Below are positions 33,991 through 44,884 of a DNA stretch of 64,000 nucleotides, one piece after another (the stretch's first letter is position 1; the number at the start of each line of letters is the position of its first letter). The position numbers were made by a program, and so were the translations under genes. Origin of the DNA: Strongylocentrotus purpuratus (lineage: Eukaryota > Echinodermata > Echinoidea > Camarodonta > Strongylocentrotidae). Location: assembly GCF_000002235.5 (NCBI RefSeq), contig NW_022145539.1:1067501-1131500 (forward strand), given 5' to 3'. Below the pieces are notes generated by a model. It was given only the letters and a program-made list of their open reading frames with translations. It was not told the DNA's origin and did no database searches.

Positions 33991-34617
33991 TCAGAACCCA
34001 ACGACCTGTGGATTAACGGTGTTACAAAGCTTTGTGCAAGTAGATATCAAGGATCGAAACTCCCTGAGCCTCCACCAGTAAATGACGATATTAGCTATGT
34101 AATTGGTAATTATCATCATGTCTTGGGCATAATCAAGGCAGGTTTCGATATAACCACTTGCATTTCCCTTGTAAAACTCATAACCTATGGGGTACAGCAT
34201 AAAGAAGACAGTAGTCCCTAATATTATGCAGAATGTCCGCAGGACACGTTGGTTTTCCTTCTTGCGCTCTTCCAGCTGGCCGTTACCGTTGGATTCTACC
34301 TTAGCAACAGAGCGATAGATGCAGATGTAACAAATCGATGTTGTTGCTAGGGAGATCGTAAATAGGCACAACATTACAAAAATGTTATGCTGACCTATTT
34401 GGGCGACACCTATAGTGACTACGAACCCTCCTGAAATGACCCATGTTACGATACAGGTGATGACACATCGAGTGGTAGTGATGATGTTCTTCACGCCGAA
34501 AGGGTCAATCGTGATGGTGATGAGCTGATAGATAGCTACCTGTAAGATGCTCAAAGTGGACACGAGTAGAGACGTGAAGAGTACTACAAGCAGCACCCAA
34601 GTTGACGATTCTATCTC
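33991..34617 (-). CDS. Receptor C exon 2: rhodopsin-like GPCR, helices 3-7
   Basis: Second exon of receptor C (whole protein about 281 residues), from the acceptor AG at 34619-34618, opening GAG ATA in phase 0, to TGA at 33991. Closest to receptor A: both have VAQIG after helix 4, FTSLLVSTLSILQVAIYQ in helix 3 and a C.DYAQ/C.EYAQ motif before helix 7. DRY is replaced by DPF as in the others. The helix 7 end is NIVIYWWRLREFR, again without the NPxxY proline. The inner loop between helices 5 and 6 is identical to A and B. The frame is open throughout, so the gene looks functional in spite of the large insertions in its intron. Confidence 0.85.
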   Translation of the reverse strand, partial: EIESSTWVLLVVLFTSLLVSTLSILQVAIYQLITITIDPFGVKNIITTTRCVITCIVTWVISGGFVVTIGVAQIGQHNIFVMLCLFTISLATTSICYICIYRSVAKVESNGNGQLEERKKENQRVLRTFCIILGTTVFFMLYPIGYEFYKGNASGYIETCLDYAQDMMIITNYIANIVIYWWRLREFRSLISTCTKLCNTVNPQVVGF

Positions 34618-34794
34618 CTATATTATATATAAAATAAAACATTTAAAACTAATACGTGTCTTCGGATACTGTCTGAAAAAACACATAAAAAAATACATTT
34701 CGGGGAAAGATATTTTCTACAATCAGTAAAAAAAAAAAATTAAAAAAAAAAATTAAATGAGCAAGTTTTCGGTTAGCTTTTATTTAGATCTTCA

Positions 34795-37700
34795 TAACCC
34801 CCTATAAGCCTGTGTCTCTTATCACTGTTGATGGTGATGGACCATACAAGGAGGAGACTGGCCCTGGTAGCTTTATGCATGTAGGAACAGCATGATAAGT
34901 GAGGGGTCAACCGACTTGTGAGATACAGGCAGGCGTCCTGGTCTACCTTCTCGGGGTGGGGGTTGTTAACCCATTGACTTCAATTAGGACGAACAGACCA
35001 GGGTGAGGCAGAAGGTAACGGGAACCCACTGTCGTAAATTTTCCCGAGAATACCACATGATGCACAACTGAATAAGAAAATCGAGCCTTTTCAGGTGGAA
35101 GTTGAGACCCCTAGGGTGCCCACCCGTAATGCTACTGGGGAAGAGGAGGAGACAGCGGCAAGATATGCCCATGACGGTGGTTCCCCAAACTCCGCCTCGG
35201 AAAGGATATCATCTGATGGCAGGACGTCATTCCCGTCTGCTGTTAACCTATGCAAGAAGAAGCAAATGCTACGTTTAGGCACCTGGAATGTGAGAACAAT
35301 GAACCAGTTAGGAAAGCTGGAACTCCTGATAAAGGAACTAAAGAATATGAAATTGAACATAGTTGAACTAAGCGAAACCAGATGGAAAGGGGAAGGAGTA
35401 CTCAAACCAGACAGAGACACCACTATTGTCTTCTCAGGAAAGGATAGCGGCAAAAGTGAAAGTGGTGTAGCCATCTTACTCACAAATGAAGCCAGAAATG
35501 CACTTGATGCATACACTCCAGTATCAGAGAGAATTGTGATGGTTAGATTGATAGCAAAATCAAAACACCTCACCATCATCCAGGTCTATACTCCCACATC
35601 AACACATGACATGAACACTATAGAACAGTTTTATGGACTACTACACACAACTGTGGATAAAGTTAACAATGGTGACACACTAGTAATCATGGGAGACTTC
35701 AATGCTAAGGTTTGGAAAAGGTGAAGACATCAGGTGTGGAGTGGGCAAATTTGGCCTTGGCAACAGAAATGAGAGTGGAGATAAATTAGCAAAATTCTGT
35801 TATGTCAATAACCTTATTTTAACAAACACAACGTTTGACCACCACAAGAGGAATCTTAGTCACTTGGAAATCCCCTGGGGACAGGTATAGGAACCAAATT
35901 GATTACATCTTGATCAGGCGCAGATGGAAGTCAAGCATCAAAGATGCCAAAGCTTTCCCAGGAGCAGACTGTGATACGGACCAGGGTAATAATCTGGAGC
36001 GCCAGGAGGGTCAAATCTGACTGAGATGAGCGCTATACAAGAACCCACTATTGTTTTTGTTTTTTTTTATTTATACTGTTAGTCGCAAAGATGCAAATCA
36101 AACTGTCTAAAGTCAGCAAGGTATCAAAATCAAGGAGACTGAATGTCAAATCACTTGAAGACCCCAAAACTCTACAGTCTTTCTTCAACTCATCAGAAAC
36201 CAAATTCAAGAAGAATCTCTCTGAAATAGAAACTAACAAAGAATCTCCATCGGAAACTATATGGGTAGAATTAAGACGGGATAAAGGTACAAAAGCCAAG
36301 GAAGAAAGGTACAAGAATCTAAGATCAGAAATCCAAAGAAACATAAGGAAGGATGAAGCATATTGGTTGGAAGAAAGATGTCGGGAAGTGAACGATTTCA
36401 ACATAGCTGGCAAAGCAAAAGAAATATACTCAGCTATCAAATATGTCAAGACCAAACCCAGAGAAGCGCAACAATCATGTATAAAAGACAAGAACGGCAT
36501 CATTTTAGATCAGAGGAAAAACATAATGGACCGCTGAAAAGAATATGGAACTGAGCTTTTCAAAAGACCAATTGATGAGTGTCCACAAACAGAAGAGCAG
36601 GTCCCTAAAATGGATCAAGAACCAATGCCACTTCTTTCAGAAGTTAAACATGCAGTGAAGAAGCTCAGAGCAGGGAATTCACCAGGAATTGATGGAAAAC
36701 CAGCCGAACTGGTGAAAGCTACAGGACCATATGGTATCAAATTTCTCCACAAATTATGTGCGAGCATTTGGACTTCTTGCCATTGGCCAGATGAATGGAA
36801 GATACAGGAATTTGTTGTCCTGTTTAAATCTGGGGATCAAAAACTGTGCTCAAACTACAGGACTATTGCCCTTATCAGTCATACCAGCAAAATCTTACTC
36901 GTGATAATTGTTAACAGAATGAAACAAAAGTTAGAGCAACTAGAGCTACAGAAAAGGTAGAGGGATAAGAGACATGCTTGTATGTTTGCAAGTTTTACTT
37001 GAGAAGGTGATTGCCATGGATCAACAAGCTTTTATTATGTTCATCGACTACATAAAGGCGTTTGATTCTATGAGCCACATTAAACTTTTCTCCATCTTCT
37101 TAGATATGGGCTTCCCAAAACACCTCGTCACATTAATCCAATCTGACTCTCTATGTAAACCAAAGAGCTAGAATCCGTTGGGATGGTAAATATACTGAAT
37201 AGTTTGAGATAGGAAAAGGTGCAAGACGGGACTGTATCTCATCACCATACCTCTTCGTCACATACACAAAAAGTGGAATGAGGGAAGCAGATGTCGCACA
37301 CTATGGCATTAAATTTGGTGGCAAAAACATCTCAAATCTCAGATATGCTGACGACACAGCACTAATCGAATCTTCCAAAGACGGAATTGAAGTCTCACAC
37401 ATGCAGTAAACGATGCCGGCAAGAAACTCAACTTTCATTTAAATGTTAAAAAGACTAAACTCCTAGTTGCTGGTAAAACCTCAGATACCGATTGTAACAT
37501 CCAGATCGACGGGGAAACAGTCAAAGATGTGGAAAGCTTCAAATATCTTGGATCTACAAAGAACGGCGATGCCAGCTGTACCAGAGACATAAAGATAAGA
37601 AAAGCCATAGCAAAGAAGAGAATGGTTGACCTGCATGTACTTTGGAATGACAGGAACATCCCAACAGGTCTGAAAATAAAACCGGTCAAAACCTTTGTTT

Positions 37701-38149
37701 GGAGTGCTTTGCTTTATGGTGCTGAAAGCTGGACACTGCTCAAAGCCGATGAAAACCGCATCATGGCAGCAGAAATGTGGTTCTGGAGGAAAATGTTAAA
37801 GATCAGCTGGAAGGACTAACCTCAGTATTCTACAGGAACTAAACACAGAAGAAAGACATATCCTTGGAAAAATTGCCTGCCGCAAGATGGGTTACTTTGG
37901 ACACATTCTGCGTGGCAGTGGGAGTCCCTTTGCAGCACAAATAATAGAAGGCCAAGTAGAAGCAAAAAAGAATAAATAGGCAGACAGAGAAAGCAGTAGT
38001 TCGATAACATCAAAGAATGGACAGGTCTCACATATTCAGAAGCCAAAAGATTAGCACAGGATAGAAACAAATGGAGAACGACAACAAGAAGATGTGCAGA
38101 TGTGGTCGCCAATCGCCAGCAACTGACGGCGGCAGCCAGGTAGCCAGGT
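34795..38149 (+). mobile_element. RTE/BovB-like LINE in the intron of receptor C
   Basis: A nearly full-length but decayed non-LTR retrotransposon, opposite to the receptor gene. After a 300-bp leader, the endonuclease frame (35095-35724) carries LRLGTWNVRTMNQLGKLELL, SETRWKGEG, TIIQVYTPTS and VIMGDFNAKV. It is then lost by a frameshift near 35712. Further pieces: DYILIRRRW (about 35900), RT motifs NSPGIDGKPAEL and SNYRTIALISHTSKI (36610-36958), FIDYIKAFDSMSH (about 37030), RYADDTAL (about 37345) and FKYLGSTKNGD to AMAAEMWFWRKM-like sequence (37529-37819). At least six breaks. The end is a short AGCCAGGT repeat. Flanks AGATCTTCA (34786-34794) and AGATATTCA (38150-38158) look like a target duplication. 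Confidence 0.85.
35985..36072 (+). mobile_element. SINE/LINE tail inserted in the RTE-like LINE
   Basis: GGTAATAATCTGGAGCGCC followed by GAGCGCTATACAAGAACCC and a T-rich end interrupts the LINE between its endonuclease and linker. The tail style matches that of the SINE at 25772-26110. Only the 3' end is present. Confidence 0.4.
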
Positions 38150-38159
38150 AGATATTCAG

Positions 38160-38497
38160 TAAATGAGCTTGATACTTTGTCACATCCCCACCGTCAACAA
38201 AACAATGTTATATTGATTGTATAATAAAAACAATTGAAATAGTTTGTTTTACCTTCTAGTCGCAACGGCGAGACGGATCCAAGACCGACAATGAACCGAA
38301 CACAAAATGACGTCACCCTGAGTGACTACGACTTTGTCGGTTATTGGTTTGTTGGAAATGCGTATGTGTGTGTGCATATGTGTGTGTGACTTGGGTATTA
38401 TCATAAACTCCAAGGAGATCTAAATGGAAAGTAGTCGTCAAGCTATACAAAGCTCATGAACACGGTATTTAGTCATAAAAACAATAACCAGGTATAG
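38160..38497. other. Intron of receptor C between the two insertions
   Basis: Matches the intron of receptor A at 20305-20660 nearly base for base. Contains a short GT-rich stretch. No gene. Confidence 0.7.
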
Positions 38498-38502
38498 ATA
38501 AG

Positions 38503-39423
38503 TGTATGACGTTGACTTGCTCAGAAATTTGTCGCCCTCTAGTGGCAGCTGATTTTTGGTTCGATGGAGCAAGCTGAGTTTGTTTGTTACCGAATGTTTT
38601 GATTTGTCAAAAATCGTATTCTGAGGGATATTCAGTTCACAAAAGGGCACAGAGGTCAGTATATTTATATATATGATGTTTGCTTGCAATTAAGTGCTGT
38701 AATGTAAAGGATTATGAAGATTAATTTGGATATAAAGCCAAGTCTGGTTGTATGTAGCGATACGTTCATGTACACGTGTAATGTGCGACTGTGTAGGAAT
38801 TTACGTAGAACGGTAAAACCATTTATGAAATATTGGATAAGGTAAAGAGTAATGACTGATATATATATATATATGACTTATGACTGTATGAGACAGGTTT
38901 CATTTATCATAGTTATGAAAGTACTAGTATTAGGGTAATTTAGGACAAAGATAAATGAAGTTTACAAGGAAGGTCTGGAAGGATCTACACTTTCTACTTA
39001 CATAGAAAGGCATATGTGGGGCAATAAAAAGTCATTATTCTTTCGTTATTGGAGTTGATTCAATTTAGTTAAGCTGTCAAGTTACAAGGAGCCATAGAAG
39101 CCTTATGAATTGTATGACCTAATGATTATAACGATTGGCAAGGGTTTATAGCCAAGATTATTTTGCGTAGATGATTCTGTAATCGATCGAAACTGTAATC
39201 GATATAAATGCTCATTTCCTTATTTGGTAACGTATTGAAGCATTGCAGTTGTGGTTAGATTCATTTGCATATTTACTTATTATGCTTGCAATTTTGTCTT
39301 TGTCATACAGTTTTCACGGAGTTACATGGATGGATACGGAGACGTAAAATAAAGATTGACAACTCCCGTAAAAGCCTGTGTCTGACTGAATTTATTGGGT
39401 TCTCGTGATCGACAACAGTTACA
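38503..39423 (+). mobile_element. Solo LTR in the intron of receptor C
   Basis: 921 bp beginning TGTATGACG and ending CAGTTACA (TG...CA). It is bounded on both sides by ATAAG (38498-38502 and 39424-39428), a 5-bp target duplication. Unit A has the empty site (GATAAGAACTG, about 20650). An AATAAA lies at about 39348, near the 3' end, suggesting plus orientation. No internal retroelement sequence is attached, so this is a solo LTR left by LTR-LTR recombination. Superfamily (Gypsy or BEL) not decided. Confidence 0.8.
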
Positions 39424-39791
39424 ATAAGAACTGTAAAGGCAAAGTGGGAAGTTATGAATGATTTTGATATTGATCCCAATGTTAAGAATTACACAGGCAT
39501 AACATTCTTGTCACTGGCATTAATTTGAATTATAAGTGAAATAGATGTATACAATGTCTTCGAAGAGAAGCACACAAGTTCGTCAAAATACTTTTATACG
39601 TTCTGTGTTGTTAATATTGTAGACATTTCAGCATATTATCGTCAGTAAGCTTGTCTGCTGGATACAGGTCATCACACCACGATAACTGATAAATAATTGT
39701 ACGATGTTTAGTTTGCCACATAGGACAAACATACGAACATAAAAAAATTCTCCCATTAATATCTAAAAATGTAAAAGAAAATAAAACATAC

Positions 39792-40010
39792 CTCTTTCTT
39801 GAATGTAACTGTATTGAAGCCTGCGTACACAATTACTCCTGCTAAATCTGCGAGCGCGAGATTGAACGGAAATATATGGTGTTGTTTACGAAACCGTGGA
39901 TGAGAGAGAATGACAAGTAAAGTTGACGTGATCAGTATGAAGGCAATCGCAAATTCTATTAGTGAAATGATGAACATAGCAACATAACATGCTTCTTTAT
40001 CTTCCAACAT
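39792..40010 (-). CDS. Receptor C exon 1: rhodopsin-like GPCR, helices 1-2
   Basis: 73 codons from the ATG at 40010 (MLEDKEACYVAM) to FKKE, followed by donor GTATGTTTT. Helix 1 is FIISLIEFAIAFILITST; helix 2 keeps NLALADLAG. It splices in phase 0 to 33991-34617 over a 5174-bp intron, some six times longer than in A because of two later insertions. Confidence 0.85.
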
Positions 40011-40184
40011 GACTACTTCTTGTTCCCTAATGCAGCTCGTTGTTGTAATTAGGTTTGTTGTTGCTATCCAACGATTTCGATAATTTCCGCCATGCTTTGT
40101 GTGAGAGGGCGTCTATCTGTTCTGCAGCTCTACTTACGTTTCTGTGATTCTGATATTTTCTAATACTCGTTTATTACCGTGCCT

Positions 40185-40192
40185 CTTTTATA
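40185..40192 (-). promoter_or_regulatory. Conserved TATA motif upstream of receptor C
   Basis: TATAAAAG on the minus strand, 175 bp upstream of the ATG, followed by GGCACGGTAATAAACGA as in the other copies. The shorter distance reflects a contracted GTT repeat. Confidence 0.4.
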
Positions 40193-40840
40193 TTCATTGA
40201 CCGAAGTAAACGACAAACAGCAACCTAACAAACAACAACAAAACAAAAAAGACAATAAACTAACAAACATAAGAACAAACAGAGTTCGTCCAGTAGGTGT
40301 GGCATCTGGATCTTAAACGGAGTGCCCGACTATAGAATCGACTCTGAATGACAATGGTGTGACTAAAAATCATCAGTATGACAAAAACTACAACAATCAG
40401 AAATGCTTTTCCTCTCACAAGGCACAGTCGAAGTTCACACCCTATTTTTGTCAGACGCTCTCTGAGATGCATTCGTTACCAGTGTGAGTGCCAAGCTCTT
40501 TGCTCTGAGAAAAGATTAACTTGAAGTTGAATATCGTAAATTGGATTTAGGAAACAAAAACTCGTTGCCATGACTGCGATAAACCTGACAATACAAATGT
40601 GCCGTGTCACTCAACGAACATGCAGCCAGAAGCGTATAGCCAGGCTCCAATAACTGAGTGGGCCGCTGCAATCAAAGCGTGAAGAAATGGAGTTATTAGA
40701 TGAGTGAAACGCTAATTAATGAACCTATCCACGTGGCGACGGATGTGTGAGAGGACACATTTCATCTTCTCTTCGGGCTCTTTATTTCCTTTTCTCCATT
40801 TTTGTTTCTCTTCGTTTTCCTTTGCATGTGCCACCCCTAT

Positions 40841-41046
40841 GCAGGAAGGGACTCAATTCGTGAGAAAATATTTAGCGGCGAAACAGCCGGCCGGTAATTC
40901 GGTCAGTTGGGGTAGGGGGCACTATTCTTTTTTTAGGGGGCCCTCGAAAATTTGAAAAATTGCACCCCCTTCTTGAGTGCCAGGGGAGGGGGCCATCTCC
41001 AAAAAAAAAGGTAGAACTAACGTGTTTTTATACGCTTTTTGGGGGG
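40841..41046. repeat. hAT-like element remnant (shared with unit A)
   Basis: Carries GAGAAAATATTTAGCGGCGA and the CAGCCGGCCG block of the remnant at 22046-22200, then G-rich and C-rich runs. Absent at the matching place in unit B (about 30715). Confidence 0.5.
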
Positions 41047-41369
41047 GCTTACGAAAATTGATAAATAATAAGTCTGACAAAGAAGACAAAGTTAATGTTC
41101 ATTATCATAAATTTGATACAAGGACAACCATCGATTCATCTATTATTATTTTGTAAACCATATAGATGTACTTAAAATCTAAACTACCCTGTTTGTGGGA
41201 TTTGTAATATCCCTAACTATTTCTGATTGTTAACGTTGTTTCTACATTTTATTTTTTTGTAATGATAATTTCAACTTAATCTTAAAACTAGCCGTCGACA
41301 TGCTTACGGATTCTGCTCTCTCCTTTCCTCTGAATTTAATATAATTTTCATTCCTTTATGTAAATATAT

Positions 41370-43495
41370 ATATTGGTGTGTGCGTGAGGGTTGGTGCGTG
41401 TGTGTGTGTGTGTGTGTGTACGTGGGTGTGGTGCGTGTGTGTGTGCGTGTGCATGCGTGTGCGTGTGTGAATTACAACCCTAGACATGCATGCCTGAAGT
41501 GAGAAGAAACATTTCCTTCAAAAAATGCATATACAGTATATCGACTATTTCATTATTTTGAAACGCAAGTCTATGTAAATTCAGATAGAGGGGTAAATGT
41601 ATGGATGGTCTGTTTGGGATCTGTTCTCTTTCACGATATTTAAGTACTTTGTTGTAACGCCTATTTATACAAAACATAATATCTGGGTAACGACGGCTCT
41701 TGGTATTACAATGAAATATTGCAAGGTACTTTTCATAAATCTTTGTTAACATAGCATTACAAATTCAAATGCAAGGCCACGTCTGAATTGAAAGGGTTCT
41801 CGGACTGGCGTTAATGGTTTTAATTCGGGTGTCGGAAACGCCCTTTCTTTTAGGGTATGCAATTATGATTGGTGAGAGGGCCTGACTGTTCATCATTTGT
41901 ATCTCATGGTATGAAATTTATATAACTTGGTATAATGGTAGCAAATGGTAGCAGGGTTATATTACAATCCTAGGTACGCCTAAGTGAAAAGAGACATTTC
42001 CTTCACGAGGTGCTTATACAGTATATCGACTATTTTTTTAATTATTTTCAAACACAGTCTATGTAAATTCAAATAGGTTGGTAGATGTTTGGATGATATT
42101 GTGAACGTCCGCTTTCTTTCACGATGTCTATTGCAACGCCTTTATACAATGCCATAGTATCTGGGTAACGACGGCTATTTATATTACAATGAGCTTTATT
42201 TCAAAGTACTATTCAAATGGGGGGTGGGGGTAAGCGGACACTTTTTTTTTTTTTTGGAGTCTAAAAAAAAAATCACAACGACTCAGCCAGCCGAAAAGTC
42301 GTTCAGTGGAGGGGGGGGGGTAGTGAGCACATTTTTTTTTTGGGGGGGGGGGGTCCTCGAAAATTTTAAAAATTGCCCCCCCCCCCCCCAAAAAAAAGGT
42401 AAAAATCGCGTGATTTTACATAATTTTTTTCTCAAGGGGGGGGGGGGGGCAGGCACCCCAGGCCCTCCCCCCCCCCCCCCCCCCCCCCCCCCCCGCTGGA
42501 TCCGCCCCTGGCTTGGGGTTCGGTTTGCACGAACAGTTTATTGCGATGCCGAGCTGGTGTCGTTTGGGGGAATTTGGTTTATTGGGATCGTATGTTTATT
42601 TTATTTAGAAGGTGCATATTGCGATTAGGTGCGCCGGCCGGTCCATTCACTGCAATGCATTTTAAGCAAATCTTTTAACTTAGTTATGACAGAGAGTTCC
42701 GTATCACAATTCAAGGCATTTCTAAAGGGATAAAAAAGTACCTTTGTTTGTCTTTTCTTCTTCTTATTCTTTTTCTTTTCGCCAGATGCATAAAGTAATT
42801 ATATTTCTTTAATTATTTTACGGTTATTTAACAATACAAAGTATTTCGCATCGACTTGTGCGAGAAGAAATGTTTAGAATTAAGATAAGGAGTTCTATCA
42901 TTGGTCTAGTTAACTGACAGGTAAAGGGGGAAGCTCTTGCTCTCGGTTTTATGTATACCGAAGAGCAGATTTGGGTTGTTATGTGTGGGATGTTGTATGT
43001 GTAGTGAATATGCTTGTGTGTATGAATGCGGTGGGTTGTGTGGTACGGGATGGAGTCTGCATACATTTTTTAATTTAGTTAGACGATAAGTATACATGTA
43101 TGTTTGGCTGCAGGTAGTTTTTTCTATACATTTGCTCACGGGGGAAATAGATTATGTGGGAGTTTCTTTAGAGTTTATGGATGTAAGGTTATGGATACAA
43201 TTACACATAAAATAACATGGCAGTGAAATTATCTTTCATGACATTAAATGTTAGAGGAATAAGAGATTAAAAAGATTGCATAATTTTGAATGGTGCAAAA
43301 GTAAAAAGAATAGTATAATTTTCTTACAAGAAACATATAATACAGTAGAGATAGAAGAGCGGTGGAAATAAGATTGGGGAGGGCTAATGTTTTTTAGTCA
43401 TGGGTCAAACCATAGTAGAGGGGTTCTTATTTTAACTTCTAATCATTTAGATTTTGAAGACGAAAAAATTAAAGTAGATGAAGAGGGGAGATACA
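41370..43495. repeat. Left arm of a 7.5-kb imperfect palindrome
   Basis: From a (GT)n tract through two diverged tandem blocks (each with GTATATCGACTATTT and GGTAACGACGGCT) to the start of a Tx1-like LINE endonuclease. The whole is repeated inverted at 46003-48955. Parts such as 42940-43080 look about 95% identical to the other arm by eye. This arm has lost some 840 bp (matching 47300-48140) where the C/G-rich insertion at 42218-42510 now sits. Confidence 0.8.
42218..42510. mobile_element. C/G-rich hAT-like fragment
   Basis: Ends CTGGATCCGCCCCTG, a hAT-like terminal repeat; the interior is long G, T and C homopolymers with CCTCGAAAATTTT. The right arm of the palindrome lacks it. The opposite end is missing or decayed. 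Runs of more than 30 C may be unreliable in the assembly. Confidence 0.5.
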
Positions 43496-44370
43496 TTATT
43501 TCTAAAGGTGAAATACAAAGGGTTAAAATTATAGTGGGTAATGTTTATTTTCCAACTAGGGATAAAGAAACTCTACAAATTTAATTTGTGAAGAAGTTAG
43601 ATGAAAGTATTTTTGATCAGTGTGATCGGGACTATTTAGTTTTATTAGGAGGTGGTTTTAATAGTATATTGCATGGAAAATTAGATTATGTGGGACCAAA
43701 AACACATGTGAAATCTCGGGTTATTGATTTAATTAAGGAATTTTTAAATAAATACGATTTAGAAGATATATAGAGAAAAATAAATCCGAATGTAAAGCAA
43801 TTTACTTTTCGACAAAAGTGGCCGGTTGTGCAAAGTCGTTTAGATTACTGGTTTATACCTTGTAGTGTTGAAAAATTGGTGGGTACGTGTGAGATTTTGA
43901 CATCTATATTTGAGATCATTCTGGCGTAAGGCTAGAATTTAATTATTTGGTTGATAAGTCTGTTTTGGGGAAATCATATTGGAAATTTAATGGTAGTTTA
44001 TGTATGGATAAAGATTTTGTTGAAGGGATGATTAAGGAAATACAGGAATTAAAAAATGAATGGTCATTACAGATTTTGAATAAATTAGTATTTTGGGATT
44101 TTTTAAAGATGAAAAATGAGAGAATTCATTTTAACATACTCGCGGAAAAAGGCAAAAGTAAGGAGGATTGAAATAGAACTGTTAGAGAAACAAATTAAGG
44201 ATTTAGAAGGCGAACTATTAGTGGGACTCAGTAAATATATTGTTGATTGTATTGAGGAGAAAAGGGATAAATTAAAGAAATTGCACGATTTTTCTCGACA
44301 GGGCATAAAAATATAAGATCAAGAGCAGCTTGGTTTGAAGATGGAGAAAATAATACGCAATATTTTGAAC
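43217..44370 (+). mobile_element. L1/Tx1-like LINE, 5' part, broken
   Basis: The plus strand starts at ATG 43217 with MAVKLSFMTLNVRGIRD, then IIFLQETYN, DWGGLMFFSHGSNHSRGV and DYLVLLGGGFNSILHGKLDY, an endonuclease of the L1/Tx1 type. It continues with FRQKWPVVQSRLDYWFIP and, near 44310, IRSRAAWFEDGENNTQYF, the linker before the reverse transcriptase. At least five stops or frameshifts break it (for example near 43268, 43582, 43770, 43926 and 44169). It is cut at about 44370 by another repeat, and no reverse transcriptase core follows. Confidence 0.75.
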
Positions 44371-44765
44371 AGTTGTTCAATTCAATTCAATTCAATTCAA
44401 AAATGGTTTTTATTAGAGCAGAAAGATGATTCATATACAAATACAATTTTACATGAAGGACAGCCTTGGCTGGAATATTCATGTTTACATGTTCGGCACA
44501 ATAGATAACACTTTTAAATATAAACAAGTAAAAAACTAGCAATATAAAAAATAAGACTTCGATTCTGTAACTAAAATCCATAAACACATTGCACAAGTTT
44601 CCGGAAATACAGCTGTAATTGTTTACAAATGTCCTATAAAAGTCAATACAAGCATGGTAAAAAGATTAAAATAGGTACATTTTAAACAGCCTGCTGAGGG
44701 GAGGAGACAAGCACTTAGTATACCTGCAATAACGATAAAAGTACAAAATAAAACTTTTTTTTTTT
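44371..44765 (-). mobile_element. LINE/SINE 3' end with TTGAA tail, inserted in the Tx1-like LINE
   Basis: Starts with five copies of TTCAA (a GAATT-type tail read from the minus strand). It continues as AT-rich sequence with no frame and ends at a poly-T run at 44756-44767. Interpreted as the 3' untranslated part of another LINE in minus orientation. Confidence 0.4.
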
Positions 44766-44884
44766 TCAACTTTTATTGAGTATGTCAACTAGAAATGACA
44801 GTGGGCTATTTTTAAATCTTTTTATTTTGAATTGAAATTGTTGATAAATGGGAATACGGCGAAGAGTGATATTAGTGTTTTTTA

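Larger units (their letters stand above)
32400..41370. repeat. Tandem segmental unit C (receptor C)
   Basis: Third copy of the receptor segment. It is longer than A and B mainly because the intron has taken up an RTE-like LINE (34795-38149) and a solo LTR (38503-39423). The upstream end merges into a (GT)n tract at about 41370-41470, where the large palindrome begins. Confidence 0.75.

Noticed and set aside
19514-34617. Receptors as pseudogenes because DRY and NPxxY are missing
   Set aside because: Both exons are open in all three copies, splice sites and phase are kept, and the altered motifs are the same in each, so loss of function is not supported.
42455-42495. Long C run as a biological signal
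   Set aside because: Homopolymers of this length are prone to sequencing and assembly error; only its place in the hAT-like fragment is noted.
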